Shown: positions 48,875 through 60,299 of the stretch, in pieces
Layout of the letters: every line of letters starts with the position of its first letter
Numbering within the stretch: the first letter of the stretch is position 1
Assembly (NCBI GenBank): GCA_003258405.1
Contig: QKPN01000002.1
Location: forward strand, 496,001 to 560,000
Length of the DNA: 64,000 nucleotides
Direction of reading: 5' to 3'
Origin: Rhodobacteraceae bacterium DSL-40
GTDB lineage: Bacteria > Pseudomonadota > Alphaproteobacteria > Rhodobacterales > Rhodobacteraceae
The notes under the pieces: model-generated
Told to the model about the DNA's origin: nothing
Database searches by the model: none
What the model saw: only the letters and a program-made list of their open reading frames with translations
Program-made: the position numbers and the translations under genes

Positions 48875-48905
48875 CCGACTTTCCCGATATTCGACGGCGG
48901 AACAA

Positions 48906-50300
48906 ATGACCGACACAAAGACCTCCAACGCCATGTGGGGCGGACGCTTCGCCGCCGGGCCCGACGCGATCATGGAAGCGATCAATGCCTCGATCGACTT
49001 CGACAAGCGTCTTGCAGCCCAGGACATCGAGGCAAGCCGCGCCCATGCCGCGATGCTCGCGGCGCAAGGCATCATCACTGATAGCGATGCCGCCGCGATC
49101 CGGGAAGGCCTGCTCACGGTGTTGTCAGAGATCGAGTCCGGCACCTTCCCGTTCTCCCGCGCGCTCGAGGACATCCACATGAACGTGGAGGCCCGCCTCA
49201 AGCAGCTCATCGGCGAACCGGCCGGGCGGCTCCACACCGCGCGCTCGCGCAACGACCAGGTGGCGACGGATTTCCGCCTCTGGGTGCGCGGCCAGTGCGA
49301 CGCCGCCATCGTCGGGCTCGGGGCGCTGATGCAGGCGCTGCTCGGCCAGGCCGAGGCCGGCAAGGACCTCGTCATGCCGGGCTTCACCCATCTCCAGACC
49401 GCCCAGCCGGTGACCTGGGGCCACCACATGATGGCCTATGTCGAGATGTTCGCCCGCGACCGCGCCCGCTTCACCGATGCCCGCGCGCGCATGAACGAAT
49501 GCCCCCTCGGCGCCGCGGCGCTGGCGGGCACCTCCTTCCCGATCGACCGCGCCGCGACCGCAGAGGCGCTCGGCTTCGACCGCCCGATGGCCAACAGCCT
49601 CGACGCGGTCTCCGATCGCGATTTCGCCCTCGAATTCCTCTCCTCCGCCAGCCTCTGCGCCACGCATCTCTCGCGCTTCGCCGAAGAGCTGGTGATCTGG
49701 TCCTCGGCCCAGTTCCGCTTCGTCATCCTCTCCGACCGCTTCTCGACCGGCTCCTCGATCATGCCGCAGAAGAAGAACCCGGATGCCGCCGAGCTCATCC
49801 GGGCCAAGGTCGGCCGGATCAATGGCGCGCTGGTGGGCCTGCTCACGGTGATGAAGGGCCTGCCGCTCGCCTATTCGAAGGACATGCAGGAGGACAAGGA
49901 ACAGGTCTTCGACGCCGCCGACAGCCTGATGCTCGCGCTCGCCGCGATGAGCGGCATGGTGGGCGACATGAAGCCCAACACCCCCGCGCTCCGCGCCGCC
50001 GCCGGCTCGGGCTTCTCCACCGCGACCGACCTCGCCGACTGGCTGGTGCGCGCGCTCGGCCTGCCCTTCCGCGAGGCTCATCACGTCACCGGCGCGCTGG
50101 TGAAGATGGCCGAGGACAAGGGCGTCGATCTGCCCGATCTCTCGCTCGAGGAAATGCGCTCGGTCCACCCGGACATCGTCGCGGAGGTATTTGACGTCTT
50201 GGGAGTGGACAATTCCGTCTCGAGTCGGGCAAGCTATGGCGGCACGGCGCCGGTCCAGGTGGAGGCCCAGATCCTTCGCTGGAAAGATATGTTGAAATAA
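48906..50300 (+). CDS. argH: Argininosuccinate lyase
   Basis: 464 residues, normal length. NAMWGGRFA at the N-terminus, [15 protein letters not shown], the substrate loop [20 protein letters not shown] and [12 protein letters not shown] near the C-terminus are diagnostic. It cleaves argininosuccinate to arginine and fumarate. An LptM-like lipoprotein gene starts on the last base of its TAA, so the two are coupled. Confidence 0.98.
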   Translation: MTDTKTSNAMWGGRFAAGPDAIMEAINASIDFDKRLAAQDIEASRAHAAMLAAQGIITDSDAAAIREGLLTVLSEIESGTFPFSRALEDIHMNVEARLKQLIGEPAGRLHTARSRNDQVATDFRLWVRGQCDAAIVGLGALMQALLGQAEAGKDLVMPGFTHLQTAQPVTWGHHMMAYVEMFARDRARFTDARARMNECPLGAAALAGTSFPIDRAATAEALGFDRPMANSLDAVSDRDFALEFLSSASLCATHLSRFAEELVIWSSAQFRFVILSDRFSTGSSIMPQKKNPDAAELIRAKVGRINGALVGLLTVMKGLPLAYSKDMQEDKEQVFDAADSLMLALAAMSGMVGDMKPNTPALRAAAGSGFSTATDLADWLVRALGLPFREAHHVTGALVKMAEDKGVDLPDLSLEEMRSVHPDIVAEVFDVLGVDNSVSSRASYGGTAPVQVEAQILRWKDMLK

Positions 50301-50419
50301 TGGCTTTGCGTATGTGCCGCCTCGGCTTCTGCCTCGCCCTCCTCCTGCTCGCGGCCTGCGGCATCAAGGGGGATCCGGTCCCGCCGGAAGACGCGCAGCA
50401 GCAGACCGACGCGGGGTGA
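50300..50419 (+). CDS. lptM: Small LptM/YifL-like lipoprotein
   Basis: 39 residues. [20 protein letters not shown] is a lipoprotein signal peptide with lipobox LAAC (Cys20), followed directly by GIKGDPVPPED, the conserved CG(L/I)KGxxxxP of the LptM family. E. coli LptM helps mature the LptD translocon. Its ATG uses the final A of the argH TAA (overlap of one base), giving an argH-lptM pair; in many alphaproteobacteria lysA comes next, but here two other genes intervene. Confidence 0.85.
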   Translation: MALRMCRLGFCLALLLLAACGIKGDPVPPEDAQQQTDAG

Positions 50420-50465
50420 TCAAGGCGTGGTGCGGAACCGTTGATCGCAGATTGAGGCCCAGCCG

Positions 50466-51017
50466 ATGATCCCGTCCCGCCGCCGCTTCGCCCCCGTACT
50501 GGGGTTTTTCCTCCTGCTCGGCTCTCTCGCGCCCGCCTGGGCCGGAGGGCCCGTGCTCCTGACCCTGACCGGGTCGATCGAGACCCCCAACCGCGGGCCG
50601 ATGGACCCGGAGTACGACAAGCTCTTCGCCTTCAACGACATGACGTTCGAGACCGCGATGGCCTTCGACACCGACGCCCTCGCCGCGCTGCCCCAGGCGG
50701 AAGTCCGCGCCGATTTCCCCAGGGGCGGCCCGGAGCGCACATTCACCGGCCCGAGCCTCGCCGCGGTCCTCGAGGCCGCGGGCGCGACGGGCGAGACCGC
50801 GACCCTTGTGGCGATGGACGGCTACGCGGTCGAGGTCCCGGTCGCGGATCTCACCGCCAGGGGCGCCGTCGTGGCGCTTGCCCGTGACGGCCGCGCCTTC
50901 GGCATCGGCGATTTCGGCCCGACCCAGATCGTCTTTCCCCGCGCCGAACGTGACGATCTTGCCGGGATGAACGACGACTGGTGGATCTGGCAGGTCTTCA
51001 ACATCGCGATCGAATAG
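50466..51017 (+). CDS. Exported molybdopterin-dependent oxidoreductase-like protein
   Basis: 183 residues. A signal peptide (RRRFAPVLGFFLLLGSLAPAWA) is followed by a sulfite-oxidase-type molybdopterin-binding fold: LTGSIETPNRG, FTGPSLAAVLEAAGA, MDGYAVEVPVADL and the terminal WWIWQVFNIAIE. No conserved cysteine for molybdenum ligation is seen, so it may not bind the cofactor. Probably periplasmic. Function unknown. Confidence 0.75.
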   Translation: MIPSRRRFAPVLGFFLLLGSLAPAWAGGPVLLTLTGSIETPNRGPMDPEYDKLFAFNDMTFETAMAFDTDALAALPQAEVRADFPRGGPERTFTGPSLAAVLEAAGATGETATLVAMDGYAVEVPVADLTARGAVVALARDGRAFGIGDFGPTQIVFPRAERDDLAGMNDDWWIWQVFNIAIE

Positions 51018-51247
51018 CGCGCGGATCGGCGGCCCGGCGGGGCAGCCATCCCATCCTGCGCGGCGAAAGCGATCAGGCCCTGCGCCGCGCCCATCGGGGC
51101 GTGCGCGCCCTGCGGGAAAAAACGCTTGAAACCGGCGAGGTCCCGCCCGCATCATCCCGGCCGATCCGGTCCGGACAAGCCACCCGCGGCGTTTGCGGCC
51201 GGCCCGGCCGCCGTGTCACCCGACCGAGACCGAGAGGGCGCCTCCCG

Positions 51248-52678
<1,431 letters not shown>

Positions 52679-53081
52679 TCCTGCGCGCCAGCCGACTCCG
52701 GGCCGGGACCGGGGCGTGTCGAAGCGGCGCCCCATCTCCCCGCCAAGTCCCGCGCGGGCCCCGTGCATCTACGCCCAATCCCCTGACCGAGGGTCAGCGA
52801 CGGAGCAATTCCCCGCATCCCGAAACAGGCCCCAAGCGTGAAAAGACAAGCCCATTCATGAGTTATCAACCACTTATTCTCGCGTTTTCAATAACTTGAT
52901 TTTCGTTTCACGGTGAAAAGCCCGATTTTCACCGCAAGGGCATCCTCGCCGCGCCCGCTTGAACTGCGCCGGTCCGGCAGGCTAGGACGGCGCGATCCAA
53001 TCCGTGAGCGGTGCCTGTCCGATGTCTGAAAACCCCTGCCCGGGCCCCGTTCCGCCTCACCTCCGCCGGGGAGCCTGACCC
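52679..53081. other. Intergenic region before lysA with inverted repeats
   Basis: About 400 bp without a supported gene. The patch 52838-52934 is AT-rich and holds AGTTAT (52861-52866) with its complement ATAACT (52891-52896), and CGGTGAAAA (52911-52919) with TTTTCACCG (52926-52934) around a 6-base loop; TTTCAC-G-GTGAAA at 52906-52918 overlaps it. These could terminate cls or regulate lysA. The remainder, nearer lysA, is GC-rich with no clear promoter. Confidence 0.5.
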
Positions 53082-54350
53082 ATGGACCATTTCAACTACC
53101 GGAACGGCATCCTCCACGCCGAGGACGTGCCCCTCCCCGAGATCGCCGCCGAGGTCGGAACCCCGGTCTATGTCTATTCCGCCGCGACCCTCACCCGGCA
53201 TTACGAGGTGTTTTCCGAGGCGCTGGCGGGCATGCCGCACCTCATCTGCTTCGCGATGAAGGCCAATTCGAACCTCGCCGTGCTGAAGCTCATGGGCAGC
53301 CTCGGGGCGGGCATGGACGTGGTCTCGGGCGGCGAATACCGCCGGGCGAAGGCCGCGGGCGTGCCGGGCGAGCGCATCGTCTTCTCGGGCGTCGGCAAGA
53401 CCCGCGAGGAAATGGCGCTGGCCCTTGAGGGCGGCATCCGCCAGTTCAACGTCGAGAGCGAGCCCGAGCTTCTCGCCCTCGACGAGGTCGCCCGCGGCCT
53501 CGGCCTCCGCGCGCCCATCGCGATCCGGGTGAACCCGGACGTGGATGCGAAAACCCACGCCAAGATCGCCACCGGCAAGTCCGAGAACAAGTTCGGCATC
53601 CCGATCGCCCGCGCCCGTGACGTCTATGCCGAGGCGGCCGCACTCAAGGGGATCGAGGTCGTCGGGATCGACGTCCACATCGGCAGCCAGCTCACCGAGC
53701 TCGAGCCCTTCGAGCGCGCCTTCTCCAAGGTCGCCGAGCTTACCCTCGCGCTCCGTGCCGATGGCCACGACATCCGCCGCCTCGATCTCGGCGGCGGCCT
53801 CGGCATTCCCTACCGCCGGGCCAACACCGCCCCGCCGCTTCCCTTTGATTATGGCGAGGTGGTCCGCCGCACCGTCGGGCATCTCGGCTGCGAGATCGAG
53901 ATCGAGCCCGGCCGGCTCATCGCAGGGAATGCCGGGATCCTGCTCAGCCGCGTCCTCTATCTCAAGAAGGGCGAGGGCCGCGATTTCCTCATCCTCGACG
54001 GCGCGATGAACGATCTGGTGCGCCCGGCGATGTACGAGGCCTGGCATGACATCGTTCCGGTGATCGAACCCGCCGCGGGCGGCCCGCTCGCACCGGTCGA
54101 TGTGGTGGGGCCGGTCTGCGAGACGGGCGACACCTTCGCCCGCGCCCGCGACCTTCCGCCGCTGGGTCCGGGCGATCTGCTGGCTTTCCGTTCGGCGGGC
54201 GCCTATGGTGCGGTGATGGCCTCGGAATACAACTCGCGCCCGCTGGTGCCGGAGGTTCTGGTTTCCGGAGATCAATTCGCTGTGGTGCGGGCACGTCCGA
54301 GCTTTGAAGAAATGCTGGGTCGCGATACGATCCCCGAATGGATCGGCTGA
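53082..54350 (+). CDS. lysA: Diaminopimelate decarboxylase
   Basis: 422 residues. PLP-binding Lys lies in FAMKANSNLAVLKLMGSLGAGMDVVSGGE; HIGSQLTELEPFERAF, DLGGGLGIPY and EPGRLIAGNAG follow; the C-terminus has VGPVCETGDTFARAR and FRSAGAYGAVMASEYNSRP. It makes lysine from meso-diaminopimelate. It heads the lysA-TIGR02302 pair (60-bp gap). Confidence 0.97.
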   Translation: MDHFNYRNGILHAEDVPLPEIAAEVGTPVYVYSAATLTRHYEVFSEALAGMPHLICFAMKANSNLAVLKLMGSLGAGMDVVSGGEYRRAKAAGVPGERIVFSGVGKTREEMALALEGGIRQFNVESEPELLALDEVARGLGLRAPIAIRVNPDVDAKTHAKIATGKSENKFGIPIARARDVYAEAAALKGIEVVGIDVHIGSQLTELEPFERAFSKVAELTLALRADGHDIRRLDLGGGLGIPYRRANTAPPLPFDYGEVVRRTVGHLGCEIEIEPGRLIAGNAGILLSRVLYLKKGEGRDFLILDGAMNDLVRPAMYEAWHDIVPVIEPAAGGPLAPVDVVGPVCETGDTFARARDLPPLGPGDLLAFRSAGAYGAVMASEYNSRPLVPEVLVSGDQFAVVRARPSFEEMLGRDTIPEWIG

Positions 54351-54409
54351 AGGCCGGGCTCGGCCCCGGTTTGCGCGGTCCGGCATGCTGGACCGGTTGA
54401 CAGGGGCTG

Positions 54410-56947
54410 ATGGCGAAAAAGGCGCGGATCGACGAGACGGAACGCCGGATTGAGCGGGTGCTTCGCGCAACCCGGGCCGCCATGGTCCTCGAATCGGCGC
54501 TTCAGGCCTTCTGGCCCTTCCTCGCCCTGCTTGCCGCCCTCTGGGCCGCACTTGCCTTCGGCGCGGCCGAGCTCGGCAACCGTCTTCAGGTTGGTCTCGC
54601 TCTTGCCGCCGCCGCGGCGCTTCTCCTGCGTTTCCTCTGGCGCGGGGTGCGGCGGTTTCGCTGGCCGAGCCGCGCGGCCGCCATCGCCCGGCTCGATGCC
54701 TCGCTTCCGGGCCGCCCGCTCGCCGCACTCGACGATGCCCCGGCCCTCGGCGGCGAGGATCCGGCCGTCCGCGCGCTCTGGTCGGTTCATCAGGCCCGCA
54801 TGCTCGCGCGCGCGGCGAAGGCCGAACGGGTGCCCGCCGATCTCCGGCTCGCGAGCCGCGATCCCTGGGCCCTGCGGCTCGCGGTGCTGGTCTTCTTTGG
54901 TGCCGCGCTGATCTTTGCCGGATCGAGCGGGGTCGAGAGCCTGCGCACAGCCATGGCTCCGGGCGCCGGAGCCGCGCCCAAGACCGGGCCGAGCTACGAG
55001 GGCTGGGCCGAGCCGCCCGCCTATACCGGCCGCGCGACGCTCTATCTGCCCGAGCTTGCCGGCGGCGATGCACCGGTTTCTCTGCCGAAGGGCACCAGGA
55101 TCACGCTCCGGACCTATGGCGACGAGACGCAGTTCCGTCTCAGCGAGAGCGTTTCCGGGGTGGAAGGCACGGGTTTCACCCGGGCCGCGGACGGCATCGC
55201 GCTGGCAGAGTTCGATCTCGCGCAAAGCGGCGAAATCCGTCTCCGCCGCGGCGGCCGCGATCTCGGCCACTGGAGCTTTGCCATCGAACCCGATCTTCCG
55301 CCCGAGATCGCCGTCGCGGGCCCGGTCGAGCGTGCCCCCGGCGGGCTTGCCCGCATCCCCTACCTCGCCCGGGACGATCACGGCATCACCGCGGCGCGGG
55401 CAGAGATCGCGCTCGACCTTCCCGCCGTCGACCGCCGCTACGGCCTCGCGCTCAGCCCCGACCCGCGGGACAAGATCGTCATTCCGCTGCCGCTCCCGGT
55501 GTCCGGGTCCGCGGCCGAGGTGTCGGAGACGCTCGAGGAGGATTTCTCGGGCCATCCCTGGGCCGGGTTGCCGGTGACCATCACCCTCGTCGCAGAGGAT
55601 GCGCTCGGCCAGACCGGCCGGTCCGAGACGGTGCATGCCGCGCTGCCGGGCCGGAAGTTCTTCGATCCGGCGGCGGCGGCGCTGGCCGAGCAGCGCCGGG
55701 ATCTGCTCTGGGCGGCGGCGAACGGGTCGCGGGTGAGCCAGGTGCTCCGGGCGGTTACCTTTCATCCCGAAGGGCTGTTCGACCGGGCGGGGGCCTATCT
55801 CATGACCCGCATTGCGATCCGGCGGCTCGAGGTGGCGGTCGAGGCCGATCAGGTCGCCGCCGCCCGCGACGATATCGCCGCCGGGCTCTGGCGCGCGGCC
55901 CTCCTGCTCGAGGACGGCAGCCTCGGCGATGCAGCGGATCGGCTGGCGCGCGCCAAGGAGCGGCTTTCGGAGGCGCTCAAGGGCGACGCGACCGACGAGG
56001 AGATCGCCGAGCTCATGCAGGAGTTGCGCGACGCGACCCGCGATTACATGGAGCAGATGGCCCGCGAGGCGATCGAGCGCGGCGAGATGGAGACCGCCGA
56101 GGCGCCGCAGGAGGGCCAGAGCCTCAATCAGGATCAGCTTCAGGAGCTGATGGACCGGATCCAGGAGCTTTCGGAACAGGGCCGCCGGGCCGAGGCCGAA
56201 GCGCTGCTCGAAATGCTGCAGCAGATGCTCGAGAACATGGAGATGCGGCTTACCCAGGGCGGTGAGGGCGGCAGCCAGGGCGAGCAGAGCATGCAGGGCC
56301 TTTCCGATGCGCTGCGCGAGCAACAGGGGCTGGCTGACGACAGTTTCCGCGAGCTTCAGCGCGAGTTCCGCGAAGGCAGCGGCCAGCCCGGTGCCGAGGG
56401 CGAGACGCAGGGCGCGCCTCGGGGCGAGGGGCGGGCGCAGGGCGAGGGCACCGATCCGGGCTCGCTCGCCGAACGCCAGGAGGCGCTGCGCGACCTGATG
56501 GACGAGCTGCAGCAGAACCTACCGGGCGAGGCCGACAGCGAGACGCGGCAGGCGCTCGAGGATGCACAGCGGAGCATGGAGGACGCGCGCGACGGGCTCC
56601 GCGATGGAAATACGGCCGAGGCGCTCAACGATCAGGCTGACGCGATCGACCAGCTGCGCGAGGGGATGCGCGGGCTCTCGGAAGATATGCGCCAGGCCGA
56701 AGGCGAGCAGGGCGGTGAGGACAGCGAGGGCGGCACGTCGCAATCCCGCAGCAATGCCGATCCGCTGGGTCGCCCGCTCGGGGCGATGGGCGGCGCGCGC
56801 ACCGATTCCCGCATGCTGCCGGAGGGCAGCGGCTCGGCGGCGGCACGGGCGCGCGAGATCCTTGACGAGATCCGCCGCCGCTCCGGCGACCGCTCCCGAC
56901 CGCAGGTCGAGCTCGACTACCTGCGCCGTCTGCTCGATCGGTTCTGA
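54410..56947 (+). CDS. TIGR02302 (DUF4175) family membrane protein
   Basis: 845 residues. Two membrane helices at about 30-75 and one at about 148-165 are followed by a periplasmic-looking beta-rich region (PPAYTGRATLYLPEL; PDLPPEIAVAGPVERAPGG) and a long, Gln/Glu-rich helical region from about 480 on (DQLQELMDRIQELSEQGRRAEAEALLEMLQQML...). The C-terminus ends PQVELDYLRRLLDRF. The family is widespread in Rhodobacterales and other alphaproteobacteria but uncharacterised. Location between lysA and ftsEX hints at an envelope role. Confidence 0.88.
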   Translation: MAKKARIDETERRIERVLRATRAAMVLESALQAFWPFLALLAALWAALAFGAAELGNRLQVGLALAAAAALLLRFLWRGVRRFRWPSRAAAIARLDASLPGRPLAALDDAPALGGEDPAVRALWSVHQARMLARAAKAERVPADLRLASRDPWALRLAVLVFFGAALIFAGSSGVESLRTAMAPGAGAAPKTGPSYEGWAEPPAYTGRATLYLPELAGGDAPVSLPKGTRITLRTYGDETQFRLSESVSGVEGTGFTRAADGIALAEFDLAQSGEIRLRRGGRDLGHWSFAIEPDLPPEIAVAGPVERAPGGLARIPYLARDDHGITAARAEIALDLPAVDRRYGLALSPDPRDKIVIPLPLPVSGSAAEVSETLEEDFSGHPWAGLPVTITLVAEDALGQTGRSETVHAALPGRKFFDPAAAALAEQRRDLLWAAANGSRVSQVLRAVTFHPEGLFDRAGAYLMTRIAIRRLEVAVEADQVAAARDDIAAGLWRAALLLEDGSLGDAADRLARAKERLSEALKGDATDEEIAELMQELRDATRDYMEQMAREAIERGEMETAEAPQEGQSLNQDQLQELMDRIQELSEQGRRAEAEALLEMLQQMLENMEMRLTQGGEGGSQGEQSMQGLSDALREQQGLADDSFRELQREFREGSGQPGAEGETQGAPRGEGRAQGEGTDPGSLAERQEALRDLMDELQQNLPGEADSETRQALEDAQRSMEDARDGLRDGNTAEALNDQADAIDQLREGMRGLSEDMRQAEGEQGGEDSEGGTSQSRSNADPLGRPLGAMGGARTDSRMLPEGSGSAAARAREILDEIRRRSGDRSRPQVELDYLRRLLDRF

Positions 56948-56956
56948 GGCAGGGGT

Positions 56957-57814
56957 TCAGCCCTGTGGGCTCAGGAGCGCCGCCACGTCATGCGGCATCC
57001 TGTCGAGAAGGCTTGCGGCGGGCAGGCCGGCAGCCTCGGCGCGGGTGGCGAAATAGATCGCCAGCAAGACCGCAACGACCGCGACCGCGGCGGTGAAGCC
57101 CAGCCAGAACCGGATCGGGGATGTTTCCTCGATGATGATGACAGGCTCGACCGGGGCTGCGGTTCTCGGCCGGGGCTCGGCCTCCTTCAGCGCTGTCGTC
57201 GCCGGGGCGGCCGCCTCGCGTGTCGGTTCCGGGGCGGGCGGGACCGGCGTGGAGGGAGCGGCCTCCGGCGCTTCGGCCACCTCGTCGGTCGCGGCGGCTG
57301 TTTCGGGCGCCGCGGGTGTCTCGTCGGCAACAGGATCGGGGGCCTCGGCTGTTTCGGGTTTCGCCGCGGGTTCGGCCCAGGCAAAGTCCGTCTCGGCCGC
57401 GGCCGGTTCGTCCGCATCGGTCCGGAACGCACTCGGCGCCTCGGCAAAGGCGGATGCCGGAGCGGTTTCCGGCGTTTCCCAGGAGAAGTCTTCTTCGGCG
57501 GTTTCGGGCGCGCTTTTCGGCGCGTCCTTTGCCGCGAAGGGTGTGACCTTCGCCCCGGCGGGCGCCGCAGCCGGTTCGGCCTGCAGCTTCGGCTTCTTCC
57601 AGGGGGCGGCCACCGGCTCCTCGATCACCCTGAGGTTGGGCGTGCGGGATTCCAGACGCTGGATGATCTGGTCTTCGGTGAGCAGCGGGCGGCTTTCGTT
57701 TCTGGCAAACCATCGCGTGTGGCAGGCCGAGCACTGCACATGGCGCCCGCCGGAGGGCATCATGTTCCGCGGGGGTTCATATTCCGCACCGCAATTCGGG
57801 CAGGTCAGACGCAT
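56957..57814 (-). CDS. Zinc-ribbon (MJ0042-type) single-pass membrane protein
   Basis: 285 residues. The N-terminal zinc ribbon has two CxxC pairs, CPNC near residue 5 and CSAC near residue 33, with RHVQCSACHTRWF characteristic of MJ0042 domains. A long Ala/Glu/Pro-rich linker spans about 60-220, containing repeated TAEAP-like units. One membrane helix (FWLGFTAAVAVVAVLLAIYF) lies at about 235-255. Cytoplasmic zinc ribbon and short external tail are expected. Function unknown. It converges on TIGR02302 and is divergent from ftsE. Confidence 0.82.
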   Translation of the reverse strand: MRLTCPNCGAEYEPPRNMMPSGGRHVQCSACHTRWFARNESRPLLTEDQIIQRLESRTPNLRVIEEPVAAPWKKPKLQAEPAAAPAGAKVTPFAAKDAPKSAPETAEEDFSWETPETAPASAFAEAPSAFRTDADEPAAAETDFAWAEPAAKPETAEAPDPVADETPAAPETAAATDEVAEAPEAAPSTPVPPAPEPTREAAAPATTALKEAEPRPRTAAPVEPVIIIEETSPIRFWLGFTAAVAVVAVLLAIYFATRAEAAGLPAASLLDRMPHDVAALLSPQG

Positions 57815-57962
57815 TTGGTTCCCTGTCTCATCCCTCGGCGCGGCGCGTTTTGCCGGACCGGTCGGTTTCTTCTAGCGGTGCACGGCTCCGTTTCCAAGAG
57901 ACCGCCGTTGCGCCCGCACACAGGCGCGGTATAACCGCCGGCGCATGGTTCAGGAGGGCCCG

Positions 57963-58640
57963 GTGATCGAATTCGAGGAGGCTGCGTTCAGCTACGGGCA
58001 GAAGGCGGTCCTGAGGAAGGTCAATCTCGGGCTCGAGGCGGGAAGCTTCACCTTCCTCGTCGGCCCTTCGGGTTCGGGCAAGACGACACTGCTCCGGCTC
58101 TGCTACCACGATCTCGTGCCGACCGGCGGCACGATCCGCCACTTCGGCCGCCAGATCCGCGAGAATGCTCGCAACGAGATTGCCGATCTCCGCCGCGCGG
58201 TCGGCGTCGTGCACCAGGATTGCAGCTTCATCGACCACCTCTCGCTCGTCGAGAACATCGCGCTGCCGCTGCAGGTGAGCGGGATCGACCTCGCCGAGCG
58301 GGCGGATGATCTGCGGGCGCTGCTCGACTGGGTCGATCTCGGCAACCGGGTCGATGCGCTGCCCTCCGAGATGTCCGGGGGCGAGCGCCAGCGGGCGGCG
58401 GTGGCGCGGGCGGTGATCCTGAGCCCGGCGATGATCCTTGCGGACGAGCCGACCGGCAATGTCGACTGGGACATGGCGATGCGCATTCTCTCGCTCTTCA
58501 TCGAGCTCAACCGCATGGGCAAGACGATCCTGATCGCGACCCATGATGTCAATCTGATCCGGGCGGCGCGCACTCGGATCGAGGCCCGGGTCTTCGCGAT
58601 CGACGGCTATCGCGTCGTGCCGGTGGAGGATGCGTTTTGA
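57963..58640 (+). CDS. ftsE: Cell division ATP-binding protein FtsE
   Basis: 225 residues from GTG 57963. Walker A VGPSGSGKTTLLRL, signature MSGGERQRAAVARA, Walker B ILADEPTGNVD and H-loop IATHDVNLI are intact. With FtsX it controls cell-wall hydrolases at the septum. AGGAGGG at 57952-57958 favours the GTG over an in-frame ATG at 57945, which has no ribosome-binding site and adds six residues. It overlaps ftsX by 4 bp. Confidence 0.93.
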   Translation: MIEFEEAAFSYGQKAVLRKVNLGLEAGSFTFLVGPSGSGKTTLLRLCYHDLVPTGGTIRHFGRQIRENARNEIADLRRAVGVVHQDCSFIDHLSLVENIALPLQVSGIDLAERADDLRALLDWVDLGNRVDALPSEMSGGERQRAAVARAVILSPAMILADEPTGNVDWDMAMRILSLFIELNRMGKTILIATHDVNLIRAARTRIEARVFAIDGYRVVPVEDAF

Positions 58641-59524
58641 GCGGCCGTTTCCGGCTCCGGGATCGGGCGGCCGACCGGCTGGTGCCGCGCAGGGCGGGCG
58701 AGCAGACGCCGCTTGCCGCGGTGACGGCGATCCTCGCCTTTCTCGCCGCGCTGGCGCTGGCGCTCGGGCTTGCGGGCGGGCGGCTGGTGGAGAACTGGGG
58801 CGGCAAGCTCGCCGGGACGGCAACGCTGCAGATCGTTGCCGAGGGCGCGGTGGTCGAGCAGGAGGCGCGCGCGGCCCTCGAGACGCTGCGGGCGACCCCC
58901 GGCGTGCGGAGTGTGCGCATCGTCGAGCTCGGCGAGCAACGGGGGCTGCTCGAGCCCTGGCTCGGCACCGAGGCCGATATCGAGAGCCTGCCGCTGCCGC
59001 TGCTGATCGACGTGGGCATCGATCCCGGCAGGCTCAATGTGGGGGCGCTCAACCTTGCGTTGGCGAAGAGCGCGCCGCACGCGGTCTTCGACGACCACGG
59101 CAGCCTCAGGAGCGGGCTTGTGACCGCGGCCGAAGGGGTGCGGATCTTTGCCTTTGCAACGCTTGGAATTCTCGCGGTGGCCTTCGCCGCCGTCTATGTC
59201 CTGGCCGCGCGCGCAGCGGCGCTGGCCAATGCGCCGATCATCCGAACCCTGCGTCTTGTCGGTGCCCGGGACAGCTTCGTTGCGGCGATCTTCGCCCGAC
59301 GGCTCGGCTGGCTCGCGCTGGCGGCGGGCGCGGTCGGCACGGCAGCGGGGCTCGCCCTTCTCTCCATCCTGCCGCGCGAGAGTGCGCAGGGGTTCTATCT
59401 GGTCGCGATCGGGCCGGAGGGGCGGGGCTGGCTGCTGCCGCTGCTTGTGCCGGTCGCGGCGACGCTGCTGGGCTGGGCTGCGACGCGGGCGACGCTCGCC
59501 CGTCTGCTCCGCCGCTGGACCTGA
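58637..59524 (+). CDS. ftsX: Cell division protein FtsX (permease)
   Basis: 295 residues from a TTG overlapping the ftsE TGA (TTGA). Four helices in the FtsX pattern: one at about 25-48, a large extracytoplasmic domain (about 50-165), then three helices at 168-190, 220-245 and 265-285. ANAPIIRTLRLVGARDSFVA between helices 2 and 3 is conserved in FtsX. plsC follows after 16 bp. Confidence 0.93.
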   Translation: MSGRFRLRDRAADRLVPRRAGEQTPLAAVTAILAFLAALALALGLAGGRLVENWGGKLAGTATLQIVAEGAVVEQEARAALETLRATPGVRSVRIVELGEQRGLLEPWLGTEADIESLPLPLLIDVGIDPGRLNVGALNLALAKSAPHAVFDDHGSLRSGLVTAAEGVRIFAFATLGILAVAFAAVYVLAARAAALANAPIIRTLRLVGARDSFVAAIFARRLGWLALAAGAVGTAAGLALLSILPRESAQGFYLVAIGPEGRGWLLPLLVPVAATLLGWAATRATLARLLRRWT

Positions 59525-59540
59525 CAGGCAAGGAGGCCCG

Positions 59541-60299
59541 ATGCTGATCGTCCGCTCGCTCGTCTTCGATTTCTTGATCTACAGCCTCATGCTGGTGATG
59601 GGGATCCTCTGCATGCCGCTGGCGATCTGGTCGGCAAAGGGCGCCTACTGGTCGGTTCACGCCTATTGCCGCATCGTGCTCTGGCTGCTCGAGCGGATCT
59701 GCGGGCTGCGGACGGAGATCCGCGGCGAGGTGCCGCGCGGCGAGGTCATCATCTGTTCCAAGCACCAGTCCTTCCTCGACATCATCATGATCTGCTCCGT
59801 GGTGCCGCGCGCGCGTTTCGTGATGAAGAAGGAGCTGCGCTGGACGCCGGTTCTCGGCTTCTATGCCATGCGGATGGGCTCGACGCCGGTCGACCGCGGC
59901 CAGAAGGCCAAGGCGATGAAGGACATGGTCGCCCATGCCGAGCGGAGCAACGACGAGCCGGGGCAGCTGGTGATCTATCCCCAGGGCACCCGCGTCGCGC
60001 CCGCCGCGCGGCTTCCCTACAAGGTTGGAGCCGGCGTGCTCTATCAGCGTTTCGGCAACACCTGCATCCCGGCCGCGACGAATGTCGGCGTGTTCTGGGG
60101 GCGGCGGAGCCTCAGGAAGCATCCGGGCCTTGCGGTGCTCGAGTTCCTCGCACCGATTCCGGCGGGCCTGTCGATCCACCGTTTCATGCGCCAGCTCGAG
60201 GAGGTGGTGGAGGAAAACTCCGACCGGCTCATGCGCGAGGCCGGGTTCGATCCCGGCCCACGGCCCGCGCCGAAGCCGATTGTCTCACGCGACGAGTGA
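59541..60299 (+). CDS. plsC: 1-acyl-sn-glycerol-3-phosphate acyltransferase
   Basis: 252 residues. Two N-terminal hydrophobic helices are followed by the HX4D acyltransferase motif [34 protein letters not shown] and the VIYPQGTR motif III. It acylates lysophosphatidic acid to phosphatidic acid in membrane lipid synthesis. An AAGGAGG site precedes the ATG. Its 3' end overlaps that of the convergent accA by 15 bp. Confidence 0.95.
   Translation: MLIVRSLVFDFLIYSLMLVMGILCMPLAIWSAKGAYWSVHAYCRIVLWLLERICGLRTEIRGEVPRGEVIICSKHQSFLDIIMICSVVPRARFVMKKELRWTPVLGFYAMRMGSTPVDRGQKAKAMKDMVAHAERSNDEPGQLVIYPQGTRVAPAARLPYKVGAGVLYQRFGNTCIPAATNVGVFWGRRSLRKHPGLAVLEFLAPIPAGLSIHRFMRQLEEVVEENSDRLMREAGFDPGPRPAPKPIVSRDE

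Noticed and set aside
52906-52918. Third parS-like site (TTTCACGGTGAAA)
   Set aside because: It has an extra G at the centre and lacks the outer TG/CA bases of parS; half-site spacing is wrong for ParB.
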